A DNA stretch of 64,000 nucleotides, taken from assembly GCF_001592945.1 (NCBI RefSeq), contig NZ_LRPB01000048.1:186001-250000 (forward strand), given 5' to 3'. Positions 33,748 to 44,492 of this stretch are shown here, piece after piece. The stretch is from Roseivirga seohaensis. GTDB taxonomy: Bacteria; Bacteroidota; Bacteroidia; Cytophagales; Cyclobacteriaceae. Both the position numbers and the translations under genes were made by a program. Every line of letters begins with the position of its first letter. Positions within the stretch are counted from its first letter, which is position 1. The notes beneath the pieces were generated by a model. That model was given only the letters and a program-made list of their open reading frames with translations. It did not search any database and had not been told where the DNA came from.

Positions 33748-34209
33748 ATGAAAAACACACCACTAAGTTTAATTGTAATTTCCGCAATCATACTGACTGC
33801 TTGTACTTATAAAAACACTCTAGACCCAAAAAGAAAAAACATGAAAAGCTTTATCTCAATTTTCGAAATACCAACGACTGATTTTTCACGTGCCGTTAAT
33901 TTTTATCAATCAATTTTAGATATAGAAATCTCTGAAATAGAAATGCAGGGCACACAAATGGGGTTATTCCCAAGTGATGGGCAAGCCGCCTCAGGAGTAC
34001 TCATAAAAGGCGAAGGATACACCCCTTCGAGCGATGGTGTAATAATTTACCTCAATGGTGGAGATGATCTTCAATTTATTTTAAATAAAGTAGAAGGTAA
34101 TGGAGGGGAAATCATTGTTCCGAAAACGTTAATCGATGAAGAAAACGGACACTTCGCTATGTTCCTCGATACTGAGGGTAATCGCATAGGGCTTCATTCT
34201 CTAAACTGA
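33748..34209 (+). CDS. VOC (glyoxalase-like) domain protein with lipoprotein signal
   Basis: 153 residues. The VOC domain starts at about residue 32 (MKSFISIFEIPTTDFSRAVN) and has the usual AVNFYQSILDIEI, then GVIIYLNGGDDLQF and GHFAMFLDTEGNRIGLHS. Before it lies a hydrophobic segment ending in LTAC, a lipobox, plus a short basic linker. Translation from the inner ATG at 33841 would give an ordinary cytosolic VOC protein, so both forms are possible. The next gene is convergent, with a perfect terminator palindrome between. Confidence 0.8.
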   Translation: MKNTPLSLIVISAIILTACTYKNTLDPKRKNMKSFISIFEIPTTDFSRAVNFYQSILDIEISEIEMQGTQMGLFPSDGQAASGVLIKGEGYTPSSDGVIIYLNGGDDLQFILNKVEGNGGEIIVPKTLIDEENGHFAMFLDTEGNRIGLHSLN

Positions 34210-34218
34210 TGAAAAGAA

Positions 34219-34250
34219 AGAGCTGATGAACAATATTGTTCATCAGCTCT
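34219..34250. terminator. Perfect 32-bp palindrome, bidirectional terminator
   Basis: AGAGCTGATGAACAAT (34219-34234) is followed directly by its inverse (34235-34250) and then by CTTTA. It lies between convergent genes ending at 34209 and 34297. Confidence 0.75.
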
Positions 34251-34296
34251 CTTTATTCACCTAACCCTCTGAATTAACAGACAGGTTTATCAATCT

Positions 34297-35661
34297 TTAA
34301 TTAATGGCAATAGTTTTGGTATTCATAAATTCACGGATACCGAGGTGCGAAAGTTCGCGTCCATAGCCAGAGGTTTTAATACCGCCAAAAGGTAAACGTG
34401 GATCAGAAGAAACCATATGATTTACAAACACGGCTCCGGATTCAATTTTTCTAGCAATCATTTCTCCACGCACCAAGTCCTGCGTCCATATAGAAGCCCC
34501 CAAACCAAACTTGCTATTATTGGCTAAAGCAATGGCTTCTTCTTCATTTTTCACTTTAAACAGTGATGCCACTGGTCCGAAAAGCTCTTCTTCATAGGCT
34601 GGCATTCCTGGTTTTAAATCTGCTAAAATGGTAGGCTCAAAATAAGCTCCTTCCCTTTCAGGTCGTTTACCGCCCAAAACCACTTTAGCACCCATTTCTA
34701 CACTTTCATTTACTTGTTTAAGTAATTCATTGGCCAAGTCTTCAGAAGCCATTGGGCCGCAAGAAGTCAAAATATCGCTGGGGTCTCCTAATTTGAGTGC
34801 TTGCAAAAATGAGCTAAACTTTTCTACAAATTCATCATACACTCTTTCTACTACAATAAAGCGTTTTGCTGCAATACAACTCTGACCGCAATTACGCATT
34901 CTAGCCTTTACCGCAGTACGAACGGCAAGGTCCATATCAGCATTATCGAGTACTATAAATGGATCGCTGCCGCCCAACTCTAAAACTGATTTTTTAATTT
35001 TTGATCCTGCTACACTCGCCACAGCACTTCCTGCTCCTTCGCTTCCGGTAAGGGTTACGGCTTTAATGCGATCATCATTAATAATGGCTTCTACTTTATC
35101 AGAGCCAATTCTTAAATTTTGAAAGGCTCCGTTTGGAAAACCGGCTTCTATAAAAACATCTTCAATAGCTTGAGCACACATTTGAACATTTGAGGCATGT
35201 TTTAATAAACCAACATTACCAGCCATCAAAGTAGGTGCGGCAAACCTAAATACTTGCCACAGTGGAAAATTCCAGGGCATTACAGCCAAAATGGTTCCTA
35301 ACGGATGATAACTTATAAATGCTTTTGAATGATCGGATTTAAGTATCTCATCCTTCAAGAATTTCTCTGCATTATCGGCATAATATCTACATACCAATGC
35401 ACATTTTTCCACCTCAGCAAGGCCTTCAGCAGTGAGCTTGCCCATTTCTAAGGTCATGATTTCAGCAAGAGAGTTTTTTCGCTCTTCAAGCACATTGGCA
35501 AGCTTATTAAATAGCTGAGCCCTGTATTCGAACGACTCATTTTTCCATGTAGAAAACTGAAGATCGGCTCGCTCCATTGCTGCCTGAACATAATCCTCTG
35601 AATGAGGCTCAAAAACTTGTATTATTTGATTATTTGAGGGGTTTACTGATTGCATTGACAT
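34297..35661 (-). CDS. NAD(P)-dependent succinate-semialdehyde dehydrogenase-like aldehyde dehydrogenase
   Basis: Aldehyde dehydrogenase of 454 residues. Catalytic motifs are present: MPWNFPLWQVFRFAAPTLMA (cofactor site), LTGSEGAGSAV, VLELGGSDPFIVL with the general-base Glu, and NCGQSCIAAKRFIV with the nucleophilic Cys. GQSCIAAKR and the short length fit the bacterial YneI/Sad succinate-semialdehyde group. ATG at 35661 or 35655 are both possible; 35685 adds a hydrophobic stretch not seen in the family. It lies downstream of an ArsR-type regulator gene, 50 bp away. Confidence 0.9.
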   Translation of the reverse strand: MSMQSVNPSNNQIIQVFEPHSEDYVQAAMERADLQFSTWKNESFEYRAQLFNKLANVLEERKNSLAEIMTLEMGKLTAEGLAEVEKCALVCRYYADNAEKFLKDEILKSDHSKAFISYHPLGTILAVMPWNFPLWQVFRFAAPTLMAGNVGLLKHASNVQMCAQAIEDVFIEAGFPNGAFQNLRIGSDKVEAIINDDRIKAVTLTGSEGAGSAVASVAGSKIKKSVLELGGSDPFIVLDNADMDLAVRTAVKARMRNCGQSCIAAKRFIVVERVYDEFVEKFSSFLQALKLGDPSDILTSCGPMASEDLANELLKQVNESVEMGAKVVLGGKRPEREGAYFEPTILADLKPGMPAYEEELFGPVASLFKVKNEEEAIALANNSKFGLGASIWTQDLVRGEMIARKIESGAVFVNHMVSSDPRLPFGGIKTSGYGRELSHLGIREFMNTKTIAIN

Positions 35662-35712
35662 AATTGAAAAAACTAAGTTCTTCAATGTAACCAGTATTTT
35701 GGAGAGTAAGTT

Positions 35713-36015
35713 CTAAAAAACATTAACCTTAACATCTTCTAATATTTTGATGATTTCCGGAGCTTCCTTCATTTTCAAAAAATAGAAAATATTCTTTCCA
35801 TCACGCTTACTTCCTAATACGCCTTTCATTTTAAGGTTGGCCAAATGATGTGAAGTTAGCGATTGTTCTAGACCAAGGTACGCAGTAATATCGTTCACCG
35901 ACATCTTTTCATTCCTGCTTAGGAGATCAATGATACCGACTCGCATAGGGTGCGCAATAGTCTTCAGTACGAAGGCAATTTTCTCGACCCTTTCATTGTC
36001 AAGCTGCTCTTCCAT
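35713..36015 (-). CDS. ArsR-family winged-helix regulator
   Basis: 100 residues. Winged helix with KTIAHPMRVGIIDLLSRNE, MSVNDITAYLGLEQSLTSHHL (recognition helix) and LGSKRDGKNIFYFLK (wing). There is no Cys-based metal site of the ELCVCDL type, so it is probably not metal-responsive. It is immediately upstream of the aldehyde dehydrogenase gene on the same strand and may control it. Confidence 0.9.
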   Translation of the reverse strand: MEEQLDNERVEKIAFVLKTIAHPMRVGIIDLLSRNEKMSVNDITAYLGLEQSLTSHHLANLKMKGVLGSKRDGKNIFYFLKMKEAPEIIKILEDVKVNVF

Positions 36016-36189
36016 TTGGATAGGTTTTTATCAAAGGTATGAACATATGTTCATGTAAAAAAGAAAAACAAAAATTAATCAGGCAAAACCTGACAAATAA
36101 TTAAGTACAAGTAGCAACTACAAATGCAGAAATACGATTTACAAACACAAATAAATGACTCTAGCATTAAAGTTAACAGCCGCCTTTTA

Positions 36190-36224
36190 TAAAAAGAGAG
36201 GCCGCTGTACACAACGACCTCTCT
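36190..36224 (-). terminator. Terminator after the OmpA/TSP3 gene
   Basis: AGAGAGG (36195-36201) and CCTCTCT (36218-36224) form a stem. On the minus strand the T-run TTTTTAT follows. It lies 25 bp beyond the stop at 36249. Confidence 0.65.
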
Positions 36225-36248
36225 ATATGTATTGTTTAATTTACTTTA

Positions 36249-37658
36249 CTATCTGAAGATAATTTTCAATTCTACTCTTCTGTTTCTTGCTCTACCTACT
36301 GCAGTTTTGTTGTCTGCAACTGGGTTTACAATTCCGTAACCATCGGCAAATAGTCTGTCAGCTGAAATACCTTTGTTCATTAAGTATTGCTTTACAGCGT
36401 TAGCTCTTCTTTTAGAAAGCTCAAGATTCTTGGCAGCATCACCAGTGCTATCAGTATAACCACTTAGCTCTAGGCTAAAGTCTTCAGCTTTCATTAACTG
36501 AACCACTTGATCTAAAGATCCGTTGGCAGATGATTTTAACACATCGCTACCAGAATTGAACTGAATGTCTTTCACAGCAAGCTCAAGTACTTTCTTCACT
36601 TCTTCTTTAACTTCTGGGCAACCATTGTTTGAAGCCAAACCAGCAGTTTCAGGACAATTATCTTCGCTGTCTTTTACACCATCACCATCGCTATCTGGGC
36701 AACCGTTTAGCGTACCAGCTACAGTTGGACAAGCATCCTCGCTATCTTTTACTCCGTCACCATCGCTATCAGGACATCCATTCAATGTACCAGCAACTGT
36801 TGGGCAAGCATCTTCAGAATCTTGGATTCCATCACCATCAGTATCAGGACATCCATTGAATTTAGCAATACCAGCTACTGTTGGACACTTATCCTCTGAA
36901 TCTTTAATTCCGTCACCATCAGTATCAGGACATCCGTTTAAAGTACCTGCTTCAGTTGGGCAAGCATCATCTTTATCTAGCACTCCGTCTCCGTCTGTAT
37001 CAGGCCAAGGGCAACCTTTGTTTTCTAATGGACCAGCTTCTGTTGGACACATATCTTCTTTATCGTAGATACCATCACCATCTGAATCTTTCTTTCCACT
37101 TAAAGAGAAAGAAACACCAACGGCATACTGAAGATAGTTTGGAGAATAATCGATGCTCTTTTTATAGGCTGCACGCATGTTAATTTCAGCGTTTTCTACC
37201 ACTTTGAATTTTAATCCAGCTCCTAAAGGAATCATTTTATATGTTCCTTTATTGAACTCTTCATAAATTGGTTCAATCTTAGAAAAGCTTGTTACTCCAA
37301 AGCCAGCAAATAAATAAGGAGCTACTTTTGAGTCTTTCTTAAAAATATAGCCGTTGTCAAACTTGTAGGCAAAACGTAAGTCAAGATCAGCTACATTCCC
37401 ATCGAGCACATCATTATGAACAATGTTTCCATAAGAAGCCCCAAGCTCTAAATCAAAACTTGGGTTTAGGTAGCGCTCTACCCCTACTCTAAAGCCAGCA
37501 TTATCTAGTTGGCCAAAGCTGAACATTCCATCGTACCATTTGTAATCCAATTTGTTATTGGTAAGCTCTAGAGTCATCCACCATGGTGAGTCCTCTGTTT
37601 GGGCTGATAGGCTAAAAGTGCTGACAGCCATTGTTAGAATTAGTAATAATTTTTTCAT
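36249..37658 (-). CDS. OmpA-family outer-membrane protein with six thrombospondin type-3 repeats
   Basis: 469 residues. Signal peptide to about residue 19 (LSAQ|T), then an outer-membrane beta-barrel-like N-terminal domain (20-185). Six calcium-binding TSP3 repeats of the form DxDGDGxxDxxDxCP follow (about 190-345), then the C-terminal OmpA peptidoglycan-binding domain (LSGYTDSTGDAAKNLELSKR, RADGYG-like FADGYGIVNPVADN, GRARNRRVELKI). Abundant OmpA/TSP3 proteins of Bacteroidota tie the outer membrane to the wall. The repeats are visible as a tandem DNA periodicity at 36612-37085. Monocistronic, with its own terminator. Confidence 0.95.
   Translation of the reverse strand: MKKLLLILTMAVSTFSLSAQTEDSPWWMTLELTNNKLDYKWYDGMFSFGQLDNAGFRVGVERYLNPSFDLELGASYGNIVHNDVLDGNVADLDLRFAYKFDNGYIFKKDSKVAPYLFAGFGVTSFSKIEPIYEEFNKGTYKMIPLGAGLKFKVVENAEINMRAAYKKSIDYSPNYLQYAVGVSFSLSGKKDSDGDGIYDKEDMCPTEAGPLENKGCPWPDTDGDGVLDKDDACPTEAGTLNGCPDTDGDGIKDSEDKCPTVAGIAKFNGCPDTDGDGIQDSEDACPTVAGTLNGCPDSDGDGVKDSEDACPTVAGTLNGCPDSDGDGVKDSEDNCPETAGLASNNGCPEVKEEVKKVLELAVKDIQFNSGSDVLKSSANGSLDQVVQLMKAEDFSLELSGYTDSTGDAAKNLELSKRRANAVKQYLMNKGISADRLFADGYGIVNPVADNKTAVGRARNRRVELKIIFR
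36612..37085 (-). repeat. Tandem coding repeats (TSP3 units of about 70-80 bp)
   Basis: Six imperfect units encode the TSP3 calcium-binding loops of the OmpA-like protein. Units differ by short insertions (for example IAKFNGCP against TLNGCP). Two adjacent units encode the same GTLNGCPDSDGDGVKDSED but use different codons, so they are not recent exact duplications. Confidence 0.85.
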
Positions 37659-37855
37659 CGTTTTTGGTTTTGTTATGATTGTACACTTATCAAAACCTAA
37701 ACCATAAATGATTTTTCACTTTTATTTTTACGCATACACATTTTTACGCTGTAAATGAGCACTATAGGCGGTGATATTTATTTTTCGCTTCGAAGGATGT
37801 ATTTCATTTCGGGAAATAACATCCCATTTCGGGAAAAATAAGCACCTTTACTCTT

Positions 37856-38356
37856 ATGAAAATAGGGTTGATTTCCGACACACATGGATTTTTACATGAA
37901 CGCGTATTTCATCATTTTAAAGATTGCGATGAAATATGGCATGCAGGCGATGTGGGTGATGTAAAGGTAATAGAACAGTTGGAAGCGTTTAAACCTACAA
38001 AAGGTGTGTACGGCAATATTGATGATAAAACAATTCAAGCCATTTTTCCTGAAGAATTAATTTTTGAAGCTGAAGGTGTAAAAGTTTATATGATCCACAT
38101 TGGGGGCAAACCTCCAAAATACGCAAGTGGCGTTAGAAAGAGGCTTGAAGAAATAAAACCTCAACTATTTATTTGTGGTCATTCTCATATTCTGAAGGTA
38201 ATGCCCGATAGTAGTTTAAATAAAATGCTTTACATGAACCCAGGAGCTGCGGGCAATCATGGTTTTCACCTAATGAGAACTTTACTTCGGTTTGACATTG
38301 AAGCTGGAAAATTAAAAAACCTTGAGGTAATAGAACTTGGTAAAAGAGGAATGTAA
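37856..38356 (+). CDS. YfcE/MJ0936-family metallophosphoesterase
   Basis: 166 residues, cytoplasmic. All metal motifs are visible: GLISDTHG (residues 4-11), WHAGDVGD, YGNIDD, HIGG and CGHSH. This is the compact YfcE-type phosphodiesterase family, broad-range in vitro. Divergent from the OmpA gene. A terminator shared with the convergent TPR gene follows. Confidence 0.92.
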   Translation: MKIGLISDTHGFLHERVFHHFKDCDEIWHAGDVGDVKVIEQLEAFKPTKGVYGNIDDKTIQAIFPEELIFEAEGVKVYMIHIGGKPPKYASGVRKRLEEIKPQLFICGHSHILKVMPDSSLNKMLYMNPGAAGNHGFHLMRTLLRFDIEAGKLKNLEVIELGKRGM

Positions 38357-38385
38357 AAAGGCATCACCTGAATGGTAATGCCTTT
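38357..38385. terminator. Bidirectional terminator between convergent genes
   Basis: AAAGGCATCACC (38357-38368, sequence AAAGGCAT-C-ACC) pairs with GGTAATGCCTTT (38374-38385) with one mismatch, flanked by A- and T-runs on both strands. Confidence 0.7.
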
Positions 38386-38416
38386 AAAAACTCTTGGTAA
38401 AAATTGGTTAAACCTA

Positions 38417-39097
38417 TTATTTATTTGCTTCGGCCAAACCCATTTTTGCCGCTTCAAAATCAGGAGAAAGTGCCAAAGCCGCATTAAAATGTGTTTTCGC
38501 AGCTTCCTTATCTCCTTGGTCTAGAGAAATTAAACCACTTAGGTTCTTCAATGCTGCTTTAAATGCAACTTCTTGTGTAGACCCATCTTGTTTTGTCAGC
38601 GTGATTTTTGCATCATCCTTTAGTTTACTCTCAAGTATTCCAATATTAGTATTGGCTTCCTCGTAGCGTTTTATAGAATATTGAAGGTAGGTGATTTGAT
38701 AAAGGATATTATTATCGTCTAGCTTAAGCCACATTTCTTGGTAGTACTCAATGGCTTTATCATAGATTCTTAACTGTTCATAACTTAGCGCTGCAATTTC
38801 CATCGCTATTAAATTACCAGGATATTTCTTCAGCAAATCCATAGCTACCAAAGCACTCGAAGTATATCTTCGGTTATTGTAATAGTACTCCGATAGGGTT
38901 CTCATAACTGAGCTATCGCCTGGGTCTAGTACCAACATATCATACAATGCCGCCTTTTGGACTTCAATATCATTATATAATTGTGCTTGGTTATAAACCG
39001 CCATTGCTTTGGCATATTCGTTCGATAGGTAGGTACTATCTTGGCCGAATGACGCTACAGAAACCATCATAATGGCCGCGATCATCCAATACTTCAT
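38417..39097 (-). CDS. Exported TPR-repeat protein
   Basis: 226 residues. Signal peptide ending at ASFGQ|D (about 19 from the ATG at 39097; a nearby in-frame ATG lies at 39106). The mature part is all-helical with at least four TPR units: SVMRTLSEYYYNNRRYTSSA, AMEIAALSYEQLRIYDKAIE, LYQITYLQYSIKRYEEANTN and the last unit DKEAAKTHFNAALALSPDFE. Periplasmic scaffold, partner unknown. It starts 31 bp from the stop of the CCA-adding enzyme gene on the same strand, so likely co-transcribed. Confidence 0.82.
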   Translation of the reverse strand: MKYWMIAAIMMVSVASFGQDSTYLSNEYAKAMAVYNQAQLYNDIEVQKAALYDMLVLDPGDSSVMRTLSEYYYNNRRYTSSALVAMDLLKKYPGNLIAMEIAALSYEQLRIYDKAIEYYQEMWLKLDDNNILYQITYLQYSIKRYEEANTNIGILESKLKDDAKITLTKQDGSTQEVAFKAALKNLSGLISLDQGDKEAAKTHFNAALALSPDFEAAKMGLAEANK

Positions 39098-39127
39098 TTT
39101 TCTCATTGTATACTAATTCAGATTATT

Positions 39128-40546
39128 TCAACTTTTAACAACTTCAAGGCCTCTCTCCCTACCTAATTCCAACATTAGATTATAAGCCTGATTATATTCA
39201 TTTTGAATTTTACCTTCTAAAACCGCCTCTTTCAACGCCTCCTTTATTTCTCCTACCAAACGGCCAGGAGCCACTTTAAACGTGTTCATAATCACTTCTC
39301 CAGTAATTACCGGCTGGAAGTTACGAATTTTATCTTTTTCTTCTACTTCGCGCATTCGTTGTTCTACCGAATCGAAGTTTTGGAGAAATCGCTTTACTTT
39401 ATTTTGGTTTTTCGAAGTAATATCTGCTCGGCACAGCATCATTAAATCATCGGTATGCTCTCCTGCCTCAAATAACAGTCTTCTTATGGCCGCATCAGTA
39501 ATTTCATCTCTTACCAATGGAATAGGTCGTAAATGAAGTCTCACCAATTTCTGAACCTTTTTCATTTCGGCCCCCAGCGGCAATTTCATTCTTCTGAATA
39601 TGCCAGGAACCATTCGAGCCCCTTTATCTTCGTGACCATGAAAAGTCCAACCCGTTTTTTTATTGAAGCGTTTGGTAGCAGGTTTAGCTATATCGTGTAA
39701 AATGGCTGCCCAACGCAACCATAAATCATCGGTATGCTCACTTATATTATCCAACACCTGTAGGGTGTGATAGAAATTATCTTTATGCGATTTATCTTCA
39801 ATGGTTTGAACGCCTTGTAGGGCTACCATTTCAGGAAAAATTTTATCCAAAAGTTTGGCATAAAAAAGCAATTTAAAACCGTATGATGGCTTTTTGGCCA
39901 AAATGATTTTGTTCAACTCAACTGTCACCCTTTCCATCGAAACGATTTCAATTCGATCGGCCATTTTGGTAATGGCTTCAAAGGTATCGGCTTCAATATC
40001 GAAATTAAGCTGAGTAGCAAACCTAACGGCCCGCATCATTCTGAGCGGATCGTCAGAAAAAGTGACTTCTGGTGCTAATGGGGTTCTAATAGTTTTTGAA
40101 CCTAAATCGGCTTGACCGTTAAAAGGATCAATCAGCTCTCCATAACTCTTTTTGTTAAGAGAAATGGCCATGGCGTTGATTGAAAAGTCGCGCCTATTCT
40201 GATCATCTTCTAGGGTTCCATCTTCCACAATTGGCTTTCGGGAATCACGTTGATACGATTCTTTTCGTGCTCCTACAAATTCTAATTCTAGCTCGCCACT
40301 TTTGATCATGGCTGTGCCAAAGGATTTAAAAACTGAAAAAGGCAAGTTACTTCCTAGCTCATTGTGAACAGCCTGAGCTAATTCTACTCCAGAACCTACA
40401 CATACAAAGTCAATATCTTTTGAAGGTCGCTCTAAAAGAATATCGCGAACATAGCCCCCTACTACATAGGTTTCAACACCCATTTTATCGGCAACAGCGC
40501 CTACAAGTTTAAAAATATCGAGTTGTAAGTGTTTTGAAAGGTTCAT
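39128..40546 (-). CDS. CCA tRNA nucleotidyltransferase / poly(A) polymerase family, with HD domain
   Basis: Adds or repairs the 3' CCA of tRNAs. The nucleotidyltransferase core YVVGGYVRDILLERPSKDIDF (GG and DxD motifs) is at about 26-46, then RRDFSINAMA and DDPLRMMRAVRFATQL. The tRNA-binding helical part carries an HD phosphohydrolase domain (WAAILHDIAKP, FHGHEDKGARM) at about 265-320. 472 residues, typical of the Bacteroidota HD-containing form. No other CCA or PAP gene is in the window, so CCA addition is the likely role. Confidence 0.93.
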   Translation of the reverse strand: MNLSKHLQLDIFKLVGAVADKMGVETYVVGGYVRDILLERPSKDIDFVCVGSGVELAQAVHNELGSNLPFSVFKSFGTAMIKSGELELEFVGARKESYQRDSRKPIVEDGTLEDDQNRRDFSINAMAISLNKKSYGELIDPFNGQADLGSKTIRTPLAPEVTFSDDPLRMMRAVRFATQLNFDIEADTFEAITKMADRIEIVSMERVTVELNKIILAKKPSYGFKLLFYAKLLDKIFPEMVALQGVQTIEDKSHKDNFYHTLQVLDNISEHTDDLWLRWAAILHDIAKPATKRFNKKTGWTFHGHEDKGARMVPGIFRRMKLPLGAEMKKVQKLVRLHLRPIPLVRDEITDAAIRRLLFEAGEHTDDLMMLCRADITSKNQNKVKRFLQNFDSVEQRMREVEEKDKIRNFQPVITGEVIMNTFKVAPGRLVGEIKEALKEAVLEGKIQNEYNQAYNLMLELGRERGLEVVKS

Positions 40547-40720
40547 CCGTAGTCCTTTTTTTAAAAGGTGGGCAAAGTTAGCAGTTATTCAAAAGGGGAC
40601 AAAAAGTAGAATAAAGGTTTATCAAATCACCTAATATGGATCATAAAATTAGTTAAAAACCAGAGACTCGAGGCTCGTTTAGGTGTTGAACATAAAGAAA
40701 AACTCATCTAAACAATTTAG

Positions 40721-42439
<1,719 letters not shown>

Positions 42440-42458
42440 GCATAAGAATAAAGAGAAG

Positions 42459-44285
42459 ATGGATAGAAATCAGATGATCGGTCTCGGCCTGATTGCAGCG
42501 TTATTAATAACCTATGCAATCGTTTTTAAGCCGCCAGTTACCGAGGAAGATTTAGCAACACCAACCCCTATCGAACAGGCAGCGGTTACCCCTGAACAAA
42601 CAACTAGTCAATCAGAAGCAAGCAATGTTTTAACAGACACCATTGAAACTGATTATACCGATAAATATGGTGCGTTTGCAGCTGGTGCGCAAGGTGAAGC
42701 TACCGATTTAACCATAGAAAACGAAGTGGCTAAATTCACTTTTAGCTCTAAAGGTGGTATTATTAAATCGGTTGAATTAAAAGAGTTTAAGACTTGGGAC
42801 GGAAGGCCATTGATACTGATTGATGAAGAATCAACAAGCCAGTCGCTAACACTACAAACGGTTAAAGGAAATATCAACATAGCCGACCTCTATTTTAAGG
42901 CCAGCCAAACAGGCACTAGTCTGGTAAAAGGCGATTCGCTTCAGTTTAAATACACTATGGATTTAGGCTCAGGCAATTCAATTGAGCAGATTTATTCAAT
43001 CGCAGGCGATTCATATGTAGTTGGCTATGAGATCAAAATTAATGGTTTAAACAGCACAATCATTGGTGAGCAAATGAACTTTGTTTGGCAACACCAAATG
43101 AAGCGTTACGAGAAGAATTTATCAGATTCTCGTATCAAATCAACCATCAAATGGTATTCGCTTGCTGAAGATTTAGATGACTTAAAAGCATCGAGCAGCG
43201 ATATACAACAAGAGCAATTAACCGAGCCAATAAAGTGGTTAAGTTTCGATCAGAAATTCTTTAATGCAGGTATCATCTCAGAAAAGGGTTTTACTGGGGC
43301 ATTAGTAAGTACAGACGTTCCAGCTCAAGACACAAGCATTGTTAAAAATGGCGAAATGCGTTTGGCCATTCCTGTAGCCGACTTATATAGCGGTAGCAAA
43401 AACCAGTATTATTTCGGGCCAAACAATTACCGAATTCTAAAAAAGGTAACTCCGGGTTATAAAGAGAATATTTACTTAGGTTATAAAATGGTGAGTTGGG
43501 TGAACAAACTCATCATTATTCCTCTGTTCCAATTCTTAGAGAAGTACATCTCTAATTACGGAGTCATTATCATGATCATTGTTTTGATCATCAAATTGGC
43601 GCTATTCCCTCTTACAAGAAAGTCCTACCTGTCGATGGCCAAAATGAAGGCCCTAAAACCAGAGCTGGACGAGTTGAAAGAAAAAGTAGGTGGAGATCAG
43701 CAAAAAATGCAGCAAGAGCAAATGAAGCTCTATCGCGAAATGGGCGTAAACCCAATCAGTGGTTGTATTCCTATGGTGCTTCAAATGCCAATTTTATTCG
43801 CCATGTTCTTCTTCTTTCCTAACTCTATTGAGTTAAGAGGAGAATCATTCTTATGGGCAACCGACCTTTCAACTTACGATGTGCTTTTCAACTTACCGTT
43901 TACCATTCCTTTTTATGGTTCTCACGTAAGTGGTTTCACCTTACTTATGACGGTTTCTACTATACTATACACTTGGTCAAACAACCAAGTAAGTACGGTA
44001 CAAGGCCCAATGAAAAGCATTGGTTATTTTATGCCAATCATTTTCATGTTTGTGTTGAACTCTTATTCTTCAGGACTAAGCTTCTACTACTTCGTTTCGA
44101 ACATCATCACTTTTGGTCAGCAGGCCATTATCAGACGTTTTGTAGACGAGGATCAGATTAGAGCAAAGCTACACGAAAACAAGAAAAACAACGCTAACAA
44201 AGGCAAATCTAAATTCCAGCAAAGACTAGAAGATGCTATGAAGGCAAGCCAAGAAGCCCAAAAGCAAAAGAGATCTAAAAAATAA
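42459..44285 (+). CDS. yidC: Membrane protein insertase YidC
   Basis: Inserts proteins into the inner membrane with or without SecYEG. Features: N-terminal anchor helix (6-22), large periplasmic P1 beta domain (about 60-345), the conserved five-helix core from about 355 (KYISNYGVIIMIIVLIIKLA, RKSYLSMAKMKALKPELDEL, GCIPMVLQMPILFAMFFFF) and a basic C-tail (KQKRSKK) for ribosome contact. 608 residues, long Gram-negative form. Follows pyrG closely; a strong terminator is at 44303-44337. Confidence 0.97.
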   Translation: MDRNQMIGLGLIAALLITYAIVFKPPVTEEDLATPTPIEQAAVTPEQTTSQSEASNVLTDTIETDYTDKYGAFAAGAQGEATDLTIENEVAKFTFSSKGGIIKSVELKEFKTWDGRPLILIDEESTSQSLTLQTVKGNINIADLYFKASQTGTSLVKGDSLQFKYTMDLGSGNSIEQIYSIAGDSYVVGYEIKINGLNSTIIGEQMNFVWQHQMKRYEKNLSDSRIKSTIKWYSLAEDLDDLKASSSDIQQEQLTEPIKWLSFDQKFFNAGIISEKGFTGALVSTDVPAQDTSIVKNGEMRLAIPVADLYSGSKNQYYFGPNNYRILKKVTPGYKENIYLGYKMVSWVNKLIIIPLFQFLEKYISNYGVIIMIIVLIIKLALFPLTRKSYLSMAKMKALKPELDELKEKVGGDQQKMQQEQMKLYREMGVNPISGCIPMVLQMPILFAMFFFFPNSIELRGESFLWATDLSTYDVLFNLPFTIPFYGSHVSGFTLLMTVSTILYTWSNNQVSTVQGPMKSIGYFMPIIFMFVLNSYSSGLSFYYFVSNIITFGQQAIIRRFVDEDQIRAKLHENKKNNANKGKSKFQQRLEDAMKASQEAQKQKRSKK

Positions 44286-44302
44286 GACTTACCAATATTC
44301 AC

Positions 44303-44337
44303 AAAAAAAGGAAGACTCAAACGGTCTTCCTTTTTTT
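44303..44337 (+). terminator. Terminator of the pyrG-yidC unit
   Basis: A7 then GGAAGAC (44310-44316) pairs with GTCTTCC (44324-44330) and T7 follows, 25 bp after the yidC stop. Confidence 0.85.
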
Positions 44338-44448
44338 GTTTCAACTTAATAAAACACCTAATTCTATCTGTCACAATCAATTATTAACACTTCACACATT
44401 CATCATTTTCTATTGATGTAGTTCCCTTAATTCTTTCAATGATTCTTC

Positions 44449-44456
44449 TATCTTTG
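44449..44456 (+). promoter_or_regulatory. Bacteroidota -7 box upstream of the UPF0173-parAB cluster
   Basis: TATCTTTG matches TAnnTTTG and lies 36 bp before the ATG at 44493, right after the yidC terminator. It is a likely promoter for the five-gene cluster. Confidence 0.5.
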
Positions 44457-44492
44457 TAGGCTATTGACGAACCTAATCAGAGACTACAAAAC

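Noticed and set aside
35694-35710. Half-copy of the 81-bp element arm (TTTTGGAGAGTAAG)
   Set aside because: Only a partial match to one arm and no partner arm within 100 bp; probably chance.
36565-37068. Long plus-strand open frame opposite the OmpA gene with repetitive protein sequence
   Set aside because: It is the antisense shadow of the TSP3 repeats; the minus-strand protein has a signal peptide and known domains.
36612-37085. Possible CRISPR-like array from the regular repeats
   Set aside because: The periodicity is coding (calcium-binding repeats) and the units lack unique spacers.
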